From: Chloroflexota bacterium
GTDB lineage: Bacteria > Chloroflexota > Anaerolineae > Aggregatilineales > UBA2796
DNA: 44,977 nt
Direction: 5' to 3'
NCBI GenBank assembly: GCA_021325095.1
Contig: JAJPHV010000087.1
Location: 1 to 44,977, forward strand
The translations under genes and the position numbers were made by a program. A model generated the notes under the pieces. It made no database searches. It saw nothing but the letters and a program-made list of their open reading frames with translations, and was not told the DNA's origin. The stretch's first letter is position 1, and every line of letters starts with the position of its first letter. Shown here in pieces: positions 1-8,067 of this stretch.

Positions 1-173
1 CAATTACGCTTGGCTGTTGAACGGCTTCGTCACAAAACGCACATCATTTTGAGCTGTTTTCAGCAGCAACAGTGTTATCTTTAGTTTCTTTTGTTCGAGG
101 CAGTAAGTATATCATCATAGCAGAACTCTATCGGCATAACTTCACACAACGAGAGTCACGAGGAGACGAGGTC

Positions 174-1835
174 GTGGGCAAGCCTGTCATATTTTCAGTC
201 GATGACGATCCGGAAGTGCTGCGTGCCATCGAGCGCGATCTGCGCACAAAATACGGCAGTCAGTACCGGATCATGCGGGCGGACGCGGGCGCGACGGCGC
301 TGGACGCTCTAAATCAGTTGAAGATACGCAACGAAAGCGTTGCGCTCTTCCTGGCCGACCAGCGAATGCCCCAGATGAGCGGCGTCGAATTCCTCGAACA
401 AGCCATGCAGTTGTATCCCGATGCCAAGCGTGCTCTGTTGACCGCCTATGCCGATACGGACGCCGCCATCCGCGCCATCAACAGGGTGCGCATCGACTAC
501 TACCTGCTCAAGCCCTGGGACCCGCCCGAAGAGTGCCTGTACCCGGTTCTGGACGACCTCCTGGACGACTGGCAGGCAACCTACCGCCCCGGCTTCGAGG
601 GTATCCGCGTCGTCGGCCACCGCTGGTCGCCGGAATCGCACACCGTCAAAAACTTTCTGGCCCGCAACCAGGTTCCCTATCAGTGGCTCGACGTAGAATC
701 CAGCAAGGAAGCGCGTCAACTGCTTGAGCTGGCCGGAGCCGACGCCTCGCAGATGCCGCTGGTGCTCTTCCCGGATGCTTCACAGCTGCTCAAACCGACG
801 CCGCTGGACATCGCCGGAAAGCTCGGCCTGAAAATGACGGCCATCAACCCCTTCTACGATTTGATCGTCGTAGGCGGCGGCCCGGCAGGGCTGGCGGCGG
901 CAGTTTACGGCGCATCGGAGGGCCTGCGCACAGTCATGATCGAGCGCGAGGCTCCCGGCGGGCAGGCCGGAACCAGTTCCCGCATCGAAAACTACCTGGG
1001 CTTCCCCACCGGACTGAGCGGCGCAGACCTGGCCCGGCGTGCGGCGACGCAGGCCCGGCGCTTCGGCGTGGAGATTCTCTCCCCGCAGGAAGCGGTTGGC
1101 CTTCAGGTCAAGGATCAGTTCCGCATCGTCAAACTGATGGACGGGACAGAACTGAGTTGCCACGCCCTGATGATCGCTACGGGCGTCTCCTACCGCAAGC
1201 TGGACGTGCCGGGCATCGAAAAGCTGACGGGTGCGGGCGTCTACTATGGCGCGGCCATGACCGAGGCCATTTCCTGCCGAGACGAAGATGTCTATATCGT
1301 CGGCGGGGCAAATTCCGCCGGGCAAGCCGCCATGTATTTCTCGAAGTTTGCGGGCAAAGTGACCATGCTCGTGCGCGCCGACTCGCTGGCGAAGAGCATG
1401 TCCCAATATCTGATCGACCAGATCGCGGCTACCGAAAATATCAGCGTCATGGTCAACACTCAGGTGTTGGAAGCGCACGGCGAGAACAACCTGGAAGCGA
1501 TCACTCTGAGCAACACCGAAACGGGTGAGACGAAGACCGCCCCGGCGACGGCCCTGTTCATCTTCATCGGCGCGGCCCCGCGCACCGAGTGGCTGGCGGG
1601 CGTGGTCGAGCGTGATAAGAACGGTTTCATCCTCTCTGGCCCGGATTTGATGATGGACGGACGCCGCCCGAAAGGCTGGACGCTGGACCGTGATCCTTTC
1701 TTGCTCGAAACCAGTGTGCCCGGCGTTTTTGTGGCGGGTGACGTGCGCGCCCGCTCGGTGAAGCGCGTGGCCTCGGCAGTGGGCGAAGGGTCCATCGCCG
1801 TGCAGTTTGTCCACCAGTATTTAGCGACCCTGTAA
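174..1835 (+). CDS. Response regulator - glutaredoxin-like - thioredoxin-reductase-like FAD oxidoreductase fusion
   Basis: A 553-residue soluble fusion. Residues 4-125 form a receiver domain with acid pocket D10-D12, phospho-acceptor D62 (LADQRMP), T90 and K113 (LLKPW). Residues about 143-219 look like a glutaredoxin fold, but the CxxC position reads SPES. Residues about 228-553 are a thioredoxin-reductase-like flavoprotein: FAD motif VVGGGPAGLAAA (233-243), NADPH motif VGGANSAG (376-383) and the C-terminal VAGDVR FAD motif. The usual active-site CATC is replaced by GAAM, so both dithiol centres are missing and classical thioredoxin reduction is unlikely. The GTG at 174 was chosen because AGGAG at 161-165 precedes it and the receiver domain begins at once; an upstream in-frame start at 72 would add an unconserved tail. 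The kinase and UBP zinc finger follow on the same strand, suggesting phosphorylation-controlled redox or NAD(P)H chemistry. Substrate unknown. Confidence 0.9.
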   Translation: MGKPVIFSVDDDPEVLRAIERDLRTKYGSQYRIMRADAGATALDALNQLKIRNESVALFLADQRMPQMSGVEFLEQAMQLYPDAKRALLTAYADTDAAIRAINRVRIDYYLLKPWDPPEECLYPVLDDLLDDWQATYRPGFEGIRVVGHRWSPESHTVKNFLARNQVPYQWLDVESSKEARQLLELAGADASQMPLVLFPDASQLLKPTPLDIAGKLGLKMTAINPFYDLIVVGGGPAGLAAAVYGASEGLRTVMIEREAPGGQAGTSSRIENYLGFPTGLSGADLARRAATQARRFGVEILSPQEAVGLQVKDQFRIVKLMDGTELSCHALMIATGVSYRKLDVPGIEKLTGAGVYYGAAMTEAISCRDEDVYIVGGANSAGQAAMYFSKFAGKVTMLVRADSLAKSMSQYLIDQIAATENISVMVNTQVLEAHGENNLEAITLSNTETGETKTAPATALFIFIGAAPRTEWLAGVVERDKNGFILSGPDLMMDGRRPKGWTLDRDPFLLETSVPGVFVAGDVRARSVKRVASAVGEGSIAVQFVHQYLATL

Positions 1836-1850
1836 TCGTCATACTCTGCT

Positions 1851-1890
1851 TCCCCTCGCTGCGAAGCGGAGAGGGGGTTGGGGGTGAGGT
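1851..1890 (-). repeat. Dispersed palindromic repeat, copy 1
   Basis: Intergenic palindromic element with arms CCCCTC and GAGGGG, then GTTGGGGGTGAGGT; the canonical orientation (CCTCACCCCCAACCCC first) is on the minus strand. Its last bases GAGGT (1886-1890) lie six bases before the ATG of the kinase gene and serve as its only visible Shine-Dalgarno sequence. Seven related copies occur in the window, all between genes. Confidence 0.8.
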
Positions 1891-1896
1891 AAACCC

Positions 1897-3294
1897 ATGC
1901 CCGATCACGTCCACCAGTTACGAGATATTCCGCTCTTTCATGATCTGCCCGACGAACAGCTTCGCTGGGTGATCGAAAACGGCGAAGACCTGCATCTGTC
2001 GCCGGGTGAAACGCTGTTCGTCGAAGGCGACGCTGCCAAAGGCTTGTATGTCCTGCTGGATGGCGAACTGCGTGTGACCAAGCAGATCGGCGGTCAGGAA
2101 ATCATCCTCGGCACAGTGCAGCGCGGCTCCTTCGTCGGGGAAATCTCGCTCATGACCGGTTCGCCGCATACGGCAACGGCCCAGGCCAGCAAAGCCAGCC
2201 ACTCCCTTAAGTTTGCGGCCCATCTCTTCCATGACGTAGTGAATGCCTCGCCGATCCTCAACATCATGCTCAAGACGATGGCCGAGCGGCTGCACAACAA
2301 CGAGGTGCTCATTCAGCAGCATCAGAAGTTGTCGGCGCTCGGCAAGCTGTCGGCAGGGCTGGCCCACGAACTGAATAACCCGGCAGCAGCCGCGCGTCGT
2401 GCGGCGGGCCAGTTGCAGGGTGCAGCGCAGGCCGTCCAGTCCCAGGCTTTGGCGCTCAACCGTCATCTTGACCCGGCCCGGCTTGAGCTTGTGGACGCGC
2501 TCCGACAGGAAGCCCTCGAACGGGCCGCCCGGCATACTCCGCTCGATCCGCTGGCGCAGAGTGACCGTGAGGATGAGGTTGCCACCTGGCTGGACGATCA
2601 CAACGTGCCGGACGGCTGGCAGCTTGCCCCCATGTTCGTGGCCGCTGGTTTTGGCGTGGAATGGCTCGACAGCGTTGCGGAGCGTATCAACGTCGAGGCG
2701 CTCAGTGACGTGCTAAACTGGATCGCCAGCACGTTGAACCTGCGAGAGCTCTTGAACGAGGTTGAGCAAAGCACGACCCGCATTTCCGAACTGGTCAAAG
2801 CCGTCAAATCATATTCGTACATGGATCAGGCCCCCGTGCAGAATGTGAACGTCAACGAAGGGCTGGAAAACACGCTGGTCATCCTGCGCCACAAGCTCAA
2901 AGATGGCATCACCGTCATCCGCGAATACGACCCGGCCTTACCGCGCATCAGCGCCTACGGCAGCGAACTGAACCAGGTCTGGACGAACCTGATCGACAAT
3001 GCCGTTGATGCGCTGGAAGGCAAGGGCCAGATACGTATTCGCACCGCGCAGGACGGCGATTACGTCCTGGTCGAGATTGCCGACAACGGGCCGGGCATTC
3101 CGCCCGAGATACAGTCGCGCATCTTCGAGCCGTTTTTCACCACCAAGCCGCAGGGCAAGGGCACAGGGATGGGCCTGGACATTGTGTACCGCACCATCGC
3201 CGAGCACCACCGGGGCGACGTGCGCGTGAACTCGAAACCGGGCGAAACCTGTTTCCAGATACGCCTGCCGATCCGCGAAAAGCGCCCTGATTAG
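1897..3294 (+). CDS. Soluble sensor histidine kinase with N-terminal cyclic-nucleotide-binding domain
   Basis: A 465-residue protein without membrane segments. Residues about 10-130 are a CRP/cNMP-type beta-roll ([22 protein letters not shown], then [12 protein letters not shown]). A dimerisation helix carries the H-box [10 protein letters not shown] with phospho-acceptor H157. An unusually long helical stretch (about 180-310) separates it from the ATPase domain, which has N-box N364-L-I-D-N368, G1 box DNGPG (397-401), FFTTKP and the glycine-rich KGTGMGL lid. All catalytic motifs are intact. It starts 61 bases after the receiver-oxidoreductase fusion and its Shine-Dalgarno sequence is provided by a palindromic repeat. 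The only receiver in the neighbourhood is in that fusion, so it is the likely phosphotransfer partner (inference). The beta-roll ligand cannot be told from sequence; it may bind a nucleotide, a redox cofactor or nothing. Confidence 0.93.
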   Translation: MPDHVHQLRDIPLFHDLPDEQLRWVIENGEDLHLSPGETLFVEGDAAKGLYVLLDGELRVTKQIGGQEIILGTVQRGSFVGEISLMTGSPHTATAQASKASHSLKFAAHLFHDVVNASPILNIMLKTMAERLHNNEVLIQQHQKLSALGKLSAGLAHELNNPAAAARRAAGQLQGAAQAVQSQALALNRHLDPARLELVDALRQEALERAARHTPLDPLAQSDREDEVATWLDDHNVPDGWQLAPMFVAAGFGVEWLDSVAERINVEALSDVLNWIASTLNLRELLNEVEQSTTRISELVKAVKSYSYMDQAPVQNVNVNEGLENTLVILRHKLKDGITVIREYDPALPRISAYGSELNQVWTNLIDNAVDALEGKGQIRIRTAQDGDYVLVEIADNGPGIPPEIQSRIFEPFFTTKPQGKGTGMGLDIVYRTIAEHHRGDVRVNSKPGETCFQIRLPIREKRPD

Positions 3295-3316
3295 CAATCT
3301 GCCAAATGGAGACAAA

Positions 3317-3577
3317 ATGAGCCAACAGTGTACGCACCTGGATATGATTCACGAGGTTAAGCCGAGCGCGCGAGGTTGCGAGGATTGCCTGAAAACGGGC
3401 GATAGCTGGGTTCACCTGCGCATCTGCCTGACGTGCGGGCACGTCGGCTGCTGCGATAATTCCAAGAACAAGCACGCCACCAGGCATTTCCACGAGACCA
3501 ATCACCCCATTGTCCAGTCCTTCCAGCCGGGCGAAGACTGGAAATGGTGCTACATCGATAAGGTCTACATCGATTGA
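3317..3577 (+). CDS. Small UBP-type zinc finger protein
   Basis: An 86-residue protein that is essentially one ZnF-UBP domain. Candidate zinc ligands in order are C5-x-H7, C21-x2-C24, C37-x2-C40, C45/C46, H53, H57 and H63; this many suggests the multi-zinc type seen in HDAC6-like UBP fingers. The block HLRICLTCGHVGCCD followed by HATRHFHETNHP is the family signature. In eukaryotes this fold binds the C-terminal Gly-Gly of ubiquitin; the bacterial ligand is not established. It begins 22 bases after the histidine kinase with GGAG before the ATG and closes the three-gene set. A role as an adaptor or ligand-binding partner of the kinase/oxidoreductase pair is inference from neighbourhood only. 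Confidence 0.9.
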   Translation: MSQQCTHLDMIHEVKPSARGCEDCLKTGDSWVHLRICLTCGHVGCCDNSKNKHATRHFHETNHPIVQSFQPGEDWKWCYIDKVYID

Positions 3578-3614
3578 TGCTGTTGCGGGCTGCTGGCGAC
3601 GACGTTTCTCGCAC

Positions 3615-5549
3615 TCAGCGCATCACCAGCAGCGATTGGCAAACCGGGATCGTGACCCAGGCCGCAACCGGGTTGCCGTCGTCATCGATTACGGATGCAT
3701 TCACAACGTTGGGCAGGGTATACATCCCGACGTGCATAGCGAGCTGGCCCTCCGGCAGTTTATCGGACACAGCCATTGTGACGCGGCTGACCAGCAGCTC
3801 ACCCTCCCGCCACAGATCGGTAGCCAGCGAGGGCATATCTCGCTGCCCGTAGCGATCTCCTCTGGCATTTACCAGGTGGTTGAATAGCTGGTATTGCACG
3901 TCGCTCGTGTTTTTGCTGCCCTGCCAGAGCAGGTAGATCGTCCATTCCGTGCCGGGGCGTGGCCTTTGCGTTGATCCTGCGGGGACGTAGTAGCCCAGGA
4001 TGGTGGCTCCATTGCCCAGCCGGTGAGGGCCTTGCGCGCGGCAGGTCGGTTCAAAACCGCTGTTGGGCGGCAGGTCAACGGCACGATACACGCCGCCGAT
4101 GGACAGCCGTGACTGCCGGTTGCCAAAGAGTTCAGGGATATACGCGGCGTCGGCGTATCCGACGTAGGTTGCGCCCGCCGCAGGCACAGGGATGGCAAAG
4201 TTATCGCCCCAGATCACGCGCGACGGACTTTTCGCGCTCAAGACCAGCCAGGCCATTGCCTGCGTGAATTCTGTATCGGTGAAGCCGTCCAACATGTAAA
4301 TGGTCTCGTAATTGGGCCTGACCGCCTGATCACGGAAGCGCGTCATTTCGGCCAGCGACGGCGTCTGGTCGTGCGTATAGGTGGTCCGGCTGTTAAGCTG
4401 TTGTAGATAGTTGACGATCAGCGGGATGTAGAGAACCAGGATGAGGGCGACGGCAGCTATCCCCAGTCGCCGCCATGTTTGCAGGTGGCGCTCATTGCCG
4501 ACCAGCACGGCGGCTTCGATGATTGCAACCAGTGGCACAGTCGCGCTCGTGTAGTGATAGTAGGTCGGTTCAGGCAATGCCGCGAGCAGCAGAGGGAAGC
4601 CCAGGTACGCAGTGCCAACCAGCAGATCGGGGAAGCGGCGCTGCCGGATTCCTTTGTAGATCAGATAGAATGCCGCCGCAATGGTCAACGCGCCCACGAC
4701 GCGAAAGAAATCCAATAAAAATGCGGGCGGATAAGTGTAGTCGAGGTAGGGAGTCTTGTTGTAGATGAGCGCAGGAGCATTGATCAGATACCCGAAGATG
4801 CGCTCCAGGGAACTGGCCTCGCCGAGATGCCCTCTGTTGGTCGAATTCACGCTCCAGAAGTGAATCAGCCCGATGATCCAGGGTAGCAGCAGTAAGGCCG
4901 CCCCAACTGCACCGATGGCGTAATCGGCCAGCAGTCGGCGGCGCTCCCCCCGGCGGGTGCGATGCCAATCCACCGCGATAAACGCCAGACTCAACGGCGC
5001 GAAGAGTGCCCCAGTAGGATGTGATTGCAGCGCGCAGCACAGCATGATGGGGTGCAGCCAGCGTGCCCAGCGCTTGCCTTCCGTGCTGAACAGACCCGTC
5101 GCCAGAAAACCGATAATGAACGGAATCACGAGATTCGGATGCCATAGGGTGCGGGCCGTGCCCACCGTGCGCGGCATGAGCGCGTACAGCAGCAGCGCGG
5201 CCAGGCCGGCGCGTGGCGACCAGTAGCGCCGCACCATCATGTATAGCACAGCCATCGAGATCAGATATAGGGCGACCATCCACAGACGGGCGAAACGGGG
5301 GTCGGGGTCGAAGGCGAAAGCGATGGCGAACAGATCGTTATGGAAGGGCGACATAGGCAGCCCGGTTGAAGAGAATGTCCCCAGTTCTGGGCGCTGGCCG
5401 TTGTGGCCGAACGAAAACGCCAGGAAGCCGATCCACGCCTCGTCGCCGCGAAAGCTGGTGGCCGCGATGCCCACCGCACGGATGGCAAAGCCTAGCAAGA
5501 GGATCAGCGACAGCAGAAGGACACGGTGCGGACGTCTGGTTACCGACAT
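3615..5549 (-). CDS. Polytopic membrane glycosyltransferase (GT39/ArnT-like GT-C fold)
   Basis: About 644 residues when started at the ATG whose first base is 5549 (MSVTRR...); an upstream in-frame start at 5684 would overlap the divergent methyltransferase and is less likely. The N-terminal transmembrane helix is followed by SFRGDEAWIGF, the acidic pair expected in the first outer loop of lipid-phosphate-sugar-dependent GT-C enzymes. About ten further hydrophobic segments lie within roughly residues 80-400. The last 200 residues or so are soluble and extracytoplasmic, with beta-rich sequence (TEWTIYLLWQG, then YQLFNHLVNARGDRYGQRD) of the kind seen at the C-terminus of many Chloroflexota family members. 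The enzyme probably adds a polyprenyl-phosphate-linked sugar to a protein or envelope glycan. It is convergent with the UBP finger gene (37-base gap). Acceptor unknown. Confidence 0.8.
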   Translation of the reverse strand: MSVTRRPHRVLLLSLILLLGFAIRAVGIAATSFRGDEAWIGFLAFSFGHNGQRPELGTFSSTGLPMSPFHNDLFAIAFAFDPDPRFARLWMVALYLISMAVLYMMVRRYWSPRAGLAALLLYALMPRTVGTARTLWHPNLVIPFIIGFLATGLFSTEGKRWARWLHPIMLCCALQSHPTGALFAPLSLAFIAVDWHRTRRGERRRLLADYAIGAVGAALLLLPWIIGLIHFWSVNSTNRGHLGEASSLERIFGYLINAPALIYNKTPYLDYTYPPAFLLDFFRVVGALTIAAAFYLIYKGIRQRRFPDLLVGTAYLGFPLLLAALPEPTYYHYTSATVPLVAIIEAAVLVGNERHLQTWRRLGIAAVALILVLYIPLIVNYLQQLNSRTTYTHDQTPSLAEMTRFRDQAVRPNYETIYMLDGFTDTEFTQAMAWLVLSAKSPSRVIWGDNFAIPVPAAGATYVGYADAAYIPELFGNRQSRLSIGGVYRAVDLPPNSGFEPTCRAQGPHRLGNGATILGYYVPAGSTQRPRPGTEWTIYLLWQGSKNTSDVQYQLFNHLVNARGDRYGQRDMPSLATDLWREGELLVSRVTMAVSDKLPEGQLAMHVGMYTLPNVVNASVIDDDGNPVAAWVTIPVCQSLLVMR

Positions 5550-5646
5550 AAGCCTGAGTAGTTGTGCGTTTTGACGCTCTTGGTTTTCCGGCACGTATAC
5601 GGATATGATCCGGCGATATTTTACTGCACCAGGAAAGAAAAAAGCG

Positions 5647-6507
5647 ATGCGCTTCTGGTTCCAGCCTGTTTTGCGCTTTTTCACGCCCCGCAGCCGCCTC
5701 TGGTATTGGTTTTATCGCCAGTTGGATGCGGCATTCCGTCCCTTTGACGATCTTCGCCTTCAAATTGTGGACTTTCTCCACCTGATCCCGCCTGCCCGCT
5801 TCCGCACGGGCGGACAAAGCGCCATTACGGAATACGCCTACAGCGCCGGGGTCATTGCCGCCTACATCGGGGAACACCTGGCAACGCCCGATCCACAGGT
5901 GCTGGATTTGGGCTGTGGCACGGGGAAAATGGTCAGCGCGGTCTGGCCGTTCTTGGGCAAAAACGGCCACTACACCGGCTTCGACATCGATGAAAAAGCC
6001 ATCGCCTTTGCCCGCTCGTGGTACCCGAAGGATCGTTGTTCTTTCCTTCACGCCAGACTCTATAATGCCCACTACAACCCGGATGGAGAAGCACTGGCAA
6101 CCTATGAGTGGCCTGTAGCCGCGGCCTCCATCGACCTCGCCGTCGCCTTCTCGCTGTTCACGCACTTGAACATGCCCGATTCAAAGCGCTACTTTGAGGA
6201 ACTGGCGCGGGTGCTCAAGCCCAATGCGCTGGCGCTACTGACCTTCTTCCTGGTCGATGACCGGTATAACCCCGCTGAACACGTCGGCACGCGCTGGCAC
6301 TTTGACCGGACTATCGAAGGCCAGCCAGATTGGTACTGGGCCTCGTGGTTCAAGATTCCGGAGCGGCAGATTGGCGTTAGCCCTGCCGGGATCAACTATT
6401 TGATGAGTGATACCTTCGAGCTGATCAAAGTCCATCGAGGTTGGTGGACAGGGCAGCCGGGCGCGTTCCTCCAGGATACGCTGGTGTTCAGACGAAAGCC
6501 TTCTTGA
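5647..6507 (+). CDS. Class I SAM-dependent methyltransferase
   Basis: A 286-residue soluble protein. Motif I VLDLGCGTGKM binds SAM and is followed by the acidic end of strand beta-2 (GFDIDEKAI). A later block AAASIDLAVAFSLFTHL, then YFEELARVLKPNALALLTFF, matches motifs II/III of the Methyltransf_11/25 fold. The N-terminal 80 residues are basic and aromatic (MRFWFQPVLRFF) and may hold a membrane-surface helix. The ATG at 5647 was chosen because AGGAAAG lies about ten bases upstream; an upstream ATG at 5605 has no such signal. The gene is divergent from the glycosyltransferase, so the two may serve the same envelope-glycan pathway (inference). The methyl acceptor cannot be deduced. Confidence 0.83.
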   Translation: MRFWFQPVLRFFTPRSRLWYWFYRQLDAAFRPFDDLRLQIVDFLHLIPPARFRTGGQSAITEYAYSAGVIAAYIGEHLATPDPQVLDLGCGTGKMVSAVWPFLGKNGHYTGFDIDEKAIAFARSWYPKDRCSFLHARLYNAHYNPDGEALATYEWPVAAASIDLAVAFSLFTHLNMPDSKRYFEELARVLKPNALALLTFFLVDDRYNPAEHVGTRWHFDRTIEGQPDWYWASWFKIPERQIGVSPAGINYLMSDTFELIKVHRGWWTGQPGAFLQDTLVFRRKPS

Positions 6508-6539
6508 CAGCACAGAACGAATGTGCTATTCTGTTGCTG
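6508..6539 (+). other. Imperfect hairpin after the methyltransferase gene
   Basis: Arms CAGCACAGAA (6508-6517) and TTCTGTTGCTG (6529-6539) pair with one bulged base over an 11-base loop, starting right after the stop codon. No T-tract follows, so a terminator is only a weak possibility. The rest of the gap to 6684 shows nothing else convincing. Confidence 0.35.
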
Positions 6540-6684
6540 GCTGGCCCTTCGGCACTTGACTCAGATGCGTGATTATTGTCGTGCCAATATCCACAAACTA
6601 TTCGTTGATCCAGATGCCTGTTTCGCCTGTTTTTCAGGGATAGTTTCATTAAGGACAGTGTCGAGCGTGTAGAAGGATAAAGCA

Positions 6685-7023
6685 ATGAGCGACCAGACAG
6701 CACAAGAACGCTATGCAGCCCTGGTCAAAGCGCTTCTCGGCCACGCGAACGTCACTTATGAGCCGTCAGCACAAAAGGGGTTCGGCTCGTCGGCGTTGAA
6801 AACCAACGGCAAAATCTTCGCCATGCTGGATAGCAAAGGCAACTTCGTGGTCAAGCTGCCCCGCCCGCAAGTCGATGCGCTCGTCGCCGCCGGGCAGGGC
6901 CAGCGCTTTGATCCCGGTCATGGCCGGATCATGAAGGAGTGGTTGGCCGTCGCTCCTACAGCAGAAGTGGAATGGCTCTCCCTGGCGAAAGACGCGCTGA
7001 CGTTCGTGGCCTCACAAGGCTGA
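6685..7023 (+). CDS. TfoX/Sxy- or MmcQ/YjbR-like small protein
   Basis: A 112-residue soluble protein. It has the pattern common to small TfoX-like/YjbR-like proteins: an N-terminal helix, GFGSSALKTNGKIFAML, a strand pair NFVVKLPRPQVDALV, then RFDPGHGRIMKEWLAV and a C-terminal helix. These folds are annotated as nucleic-acid-binding-like or competence-related but are rarely characterised. GAAGGATAAAGCA before the ATG is a good ribosome-binding site. The gene is single and convergent with the dehydrogenase gene (ten-base gap). Family assignment is from remembered sequence pattern; function is not established. Confidence 0.72.
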   Translation: MSDQTAQERYAALVKALLGHANVTYEPSAQKGFGSSALKTNGKIFAMLDSKGNFVVKLPRPQVDALVAAGQGQRFDPGHGRIMKEWLAVAPTAEVEWLSLAKDALTFVASQG

Positions 7024-7033
7024 CCGAGTGGTG

Positions 7034-7861
7034 CTAGTTCATCTCGCTGCCGCCGTCGATGTTATATGTTTGCGCCGTGATGTAATCCGCATCGCTCGAA
7101 CACAGGAACGCCGCAATCGTCGCCACCTCCTCAACGGTGCCCGCCCGCTTGAGGGGGATGCGTTCGACGCGCCGCTGGAAGAACTCGCCGCTCGGCCAGC
7201 CTTCACGCTCCTCAACCTGCCGGGCCAGTTGCTCCCACATCGGCGTCGGCACGACGCTGGGGCAGATGGCGTTGACGTTGATGTTGTAGCGGGCCAGTTC
7301 TATCGCGGCGGATTGGGTGAAGGTGATGACTGCCGCTTTCGACACCGAATAATGCACGGCGTCGGCCCGTCCACGCCGTCCGGCAATTGAGGACAGGTTC
7401 AAGACCTTGCCGTAGCACCGATCCGCACGTCCGGCCTGTTTCACCGCCTCCGGGATGCACGCGATCATCTGCCTGACGACGGCCTGCGTGCAGAACAACA
7501 GGCCGCGCAGATTCACGCGGAGGGTGCGATCCCACTGCTCCGGTGTGATTTCGAGCAGGGTTGCCTTTTCCGAAAGCCCGGCGTTGTTGACCAGGATGTC
7601 AATCCGCCCGAAGCGCTGCATCACGTCCGCCGCCATCTGCCGGGTCTGCTCGACCTCGCCCACGTCCACCGGGTAGGCCAGCGCTTCCGGCCCGATCCGC
7701 GAGAAGTCCTCTGCGGCTTTGTAGACGGTCTCGCGGTCAATCTCGGCCACGACGACGTGTGCGCCTTCTTCCGCGAAGCGCCTGCCGATGCCGTAGCCGA
7801 TGCCGCGCCCGGCCCCAGTGATGATCGCTACTTTGCCCTTAAGCCGCCCCAATGTCGCCAC
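7034..7861 (-). CDS. Short-chain dehydrogenase/reductase (SDR family)
   Basis: A 275-residue NAD(P)-dependent classical SDR. The cofactor motif TGAGRGIGYGIG (15-26) is followed by an acidic residue ending beta-2 (VVAEIDRE), favouring NAD(H). NNAG stabilises the central sheet, catalytic serine lies in LNLSSIAG and the Tyr-Lys pair in YSVSK. The C-terminus YNIDGGSEMN is typical. The start is a GTG at 7861 with AGGA nine bases upstream. Residues around 130-150 carry a short insertion (IPEAVKQAGRADRCYG) before the catalytic serine. The substrate cannot be inferred; such genes are often named 3-oxoacyl-ACP reductase or glucose dehydrogenase without proof. Confidence 0.9.
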   Translation of the reverse strand: MATLGRLKGKVAIITGAGRGIGYGIGRRFAEEGAHVVVAEIDRETVYKAAEDFSRIGPEALAYPVDVGEVEQTRQMAADVMQRFGRIDILVNNAGLSEKATLLEITPEQWDRTLRVNLRGLLFCTQAVVRQMIACIPEAVKQAGRADRCYGKVLNLSSIAGRRGRADAVHYSVSKAAVITFTQSAAIELARYNINVNAICPSVVPTPMWEQLARQVEEREGWPSGEFFQRRVERIPLKRAGTVEEVATIAAFLCSSDADYITAQTYNIDGGSEMN

Positions 7862-8067
7862 GCTGATTATCCTGCCCGCAGTTTTCTCGTAATTCGACTT
7901 TCGAGACAGGTTATTCCTCGGTTAGTTTCTTAGCTTGCCATACGCACACGATGCATTTTGCCCGTCATTTGATAGAGGATCAGCAAAAGGCATGTTCGTG
8001 CAATAAGGGACATGAGGGTTGTAATGCGACTGCTCCTGCTCATCCAGTGACAGGCTGCGACTCCGGC

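Noticed and set aside
1..173. Clear promoter for the receiver-TrxR fusion
   Set aside because: A TATCAT (110-115) is present, but no -35 with proper spacing, so I did not call a promoter.
780..1814. Minus-strand open frame of 344 residues opposite the receiver-TrxR fusion
   Set aside because: His/Arg/Gln-rich shadow frame without start signal or domain; the plus-strand protein explains the sequence.
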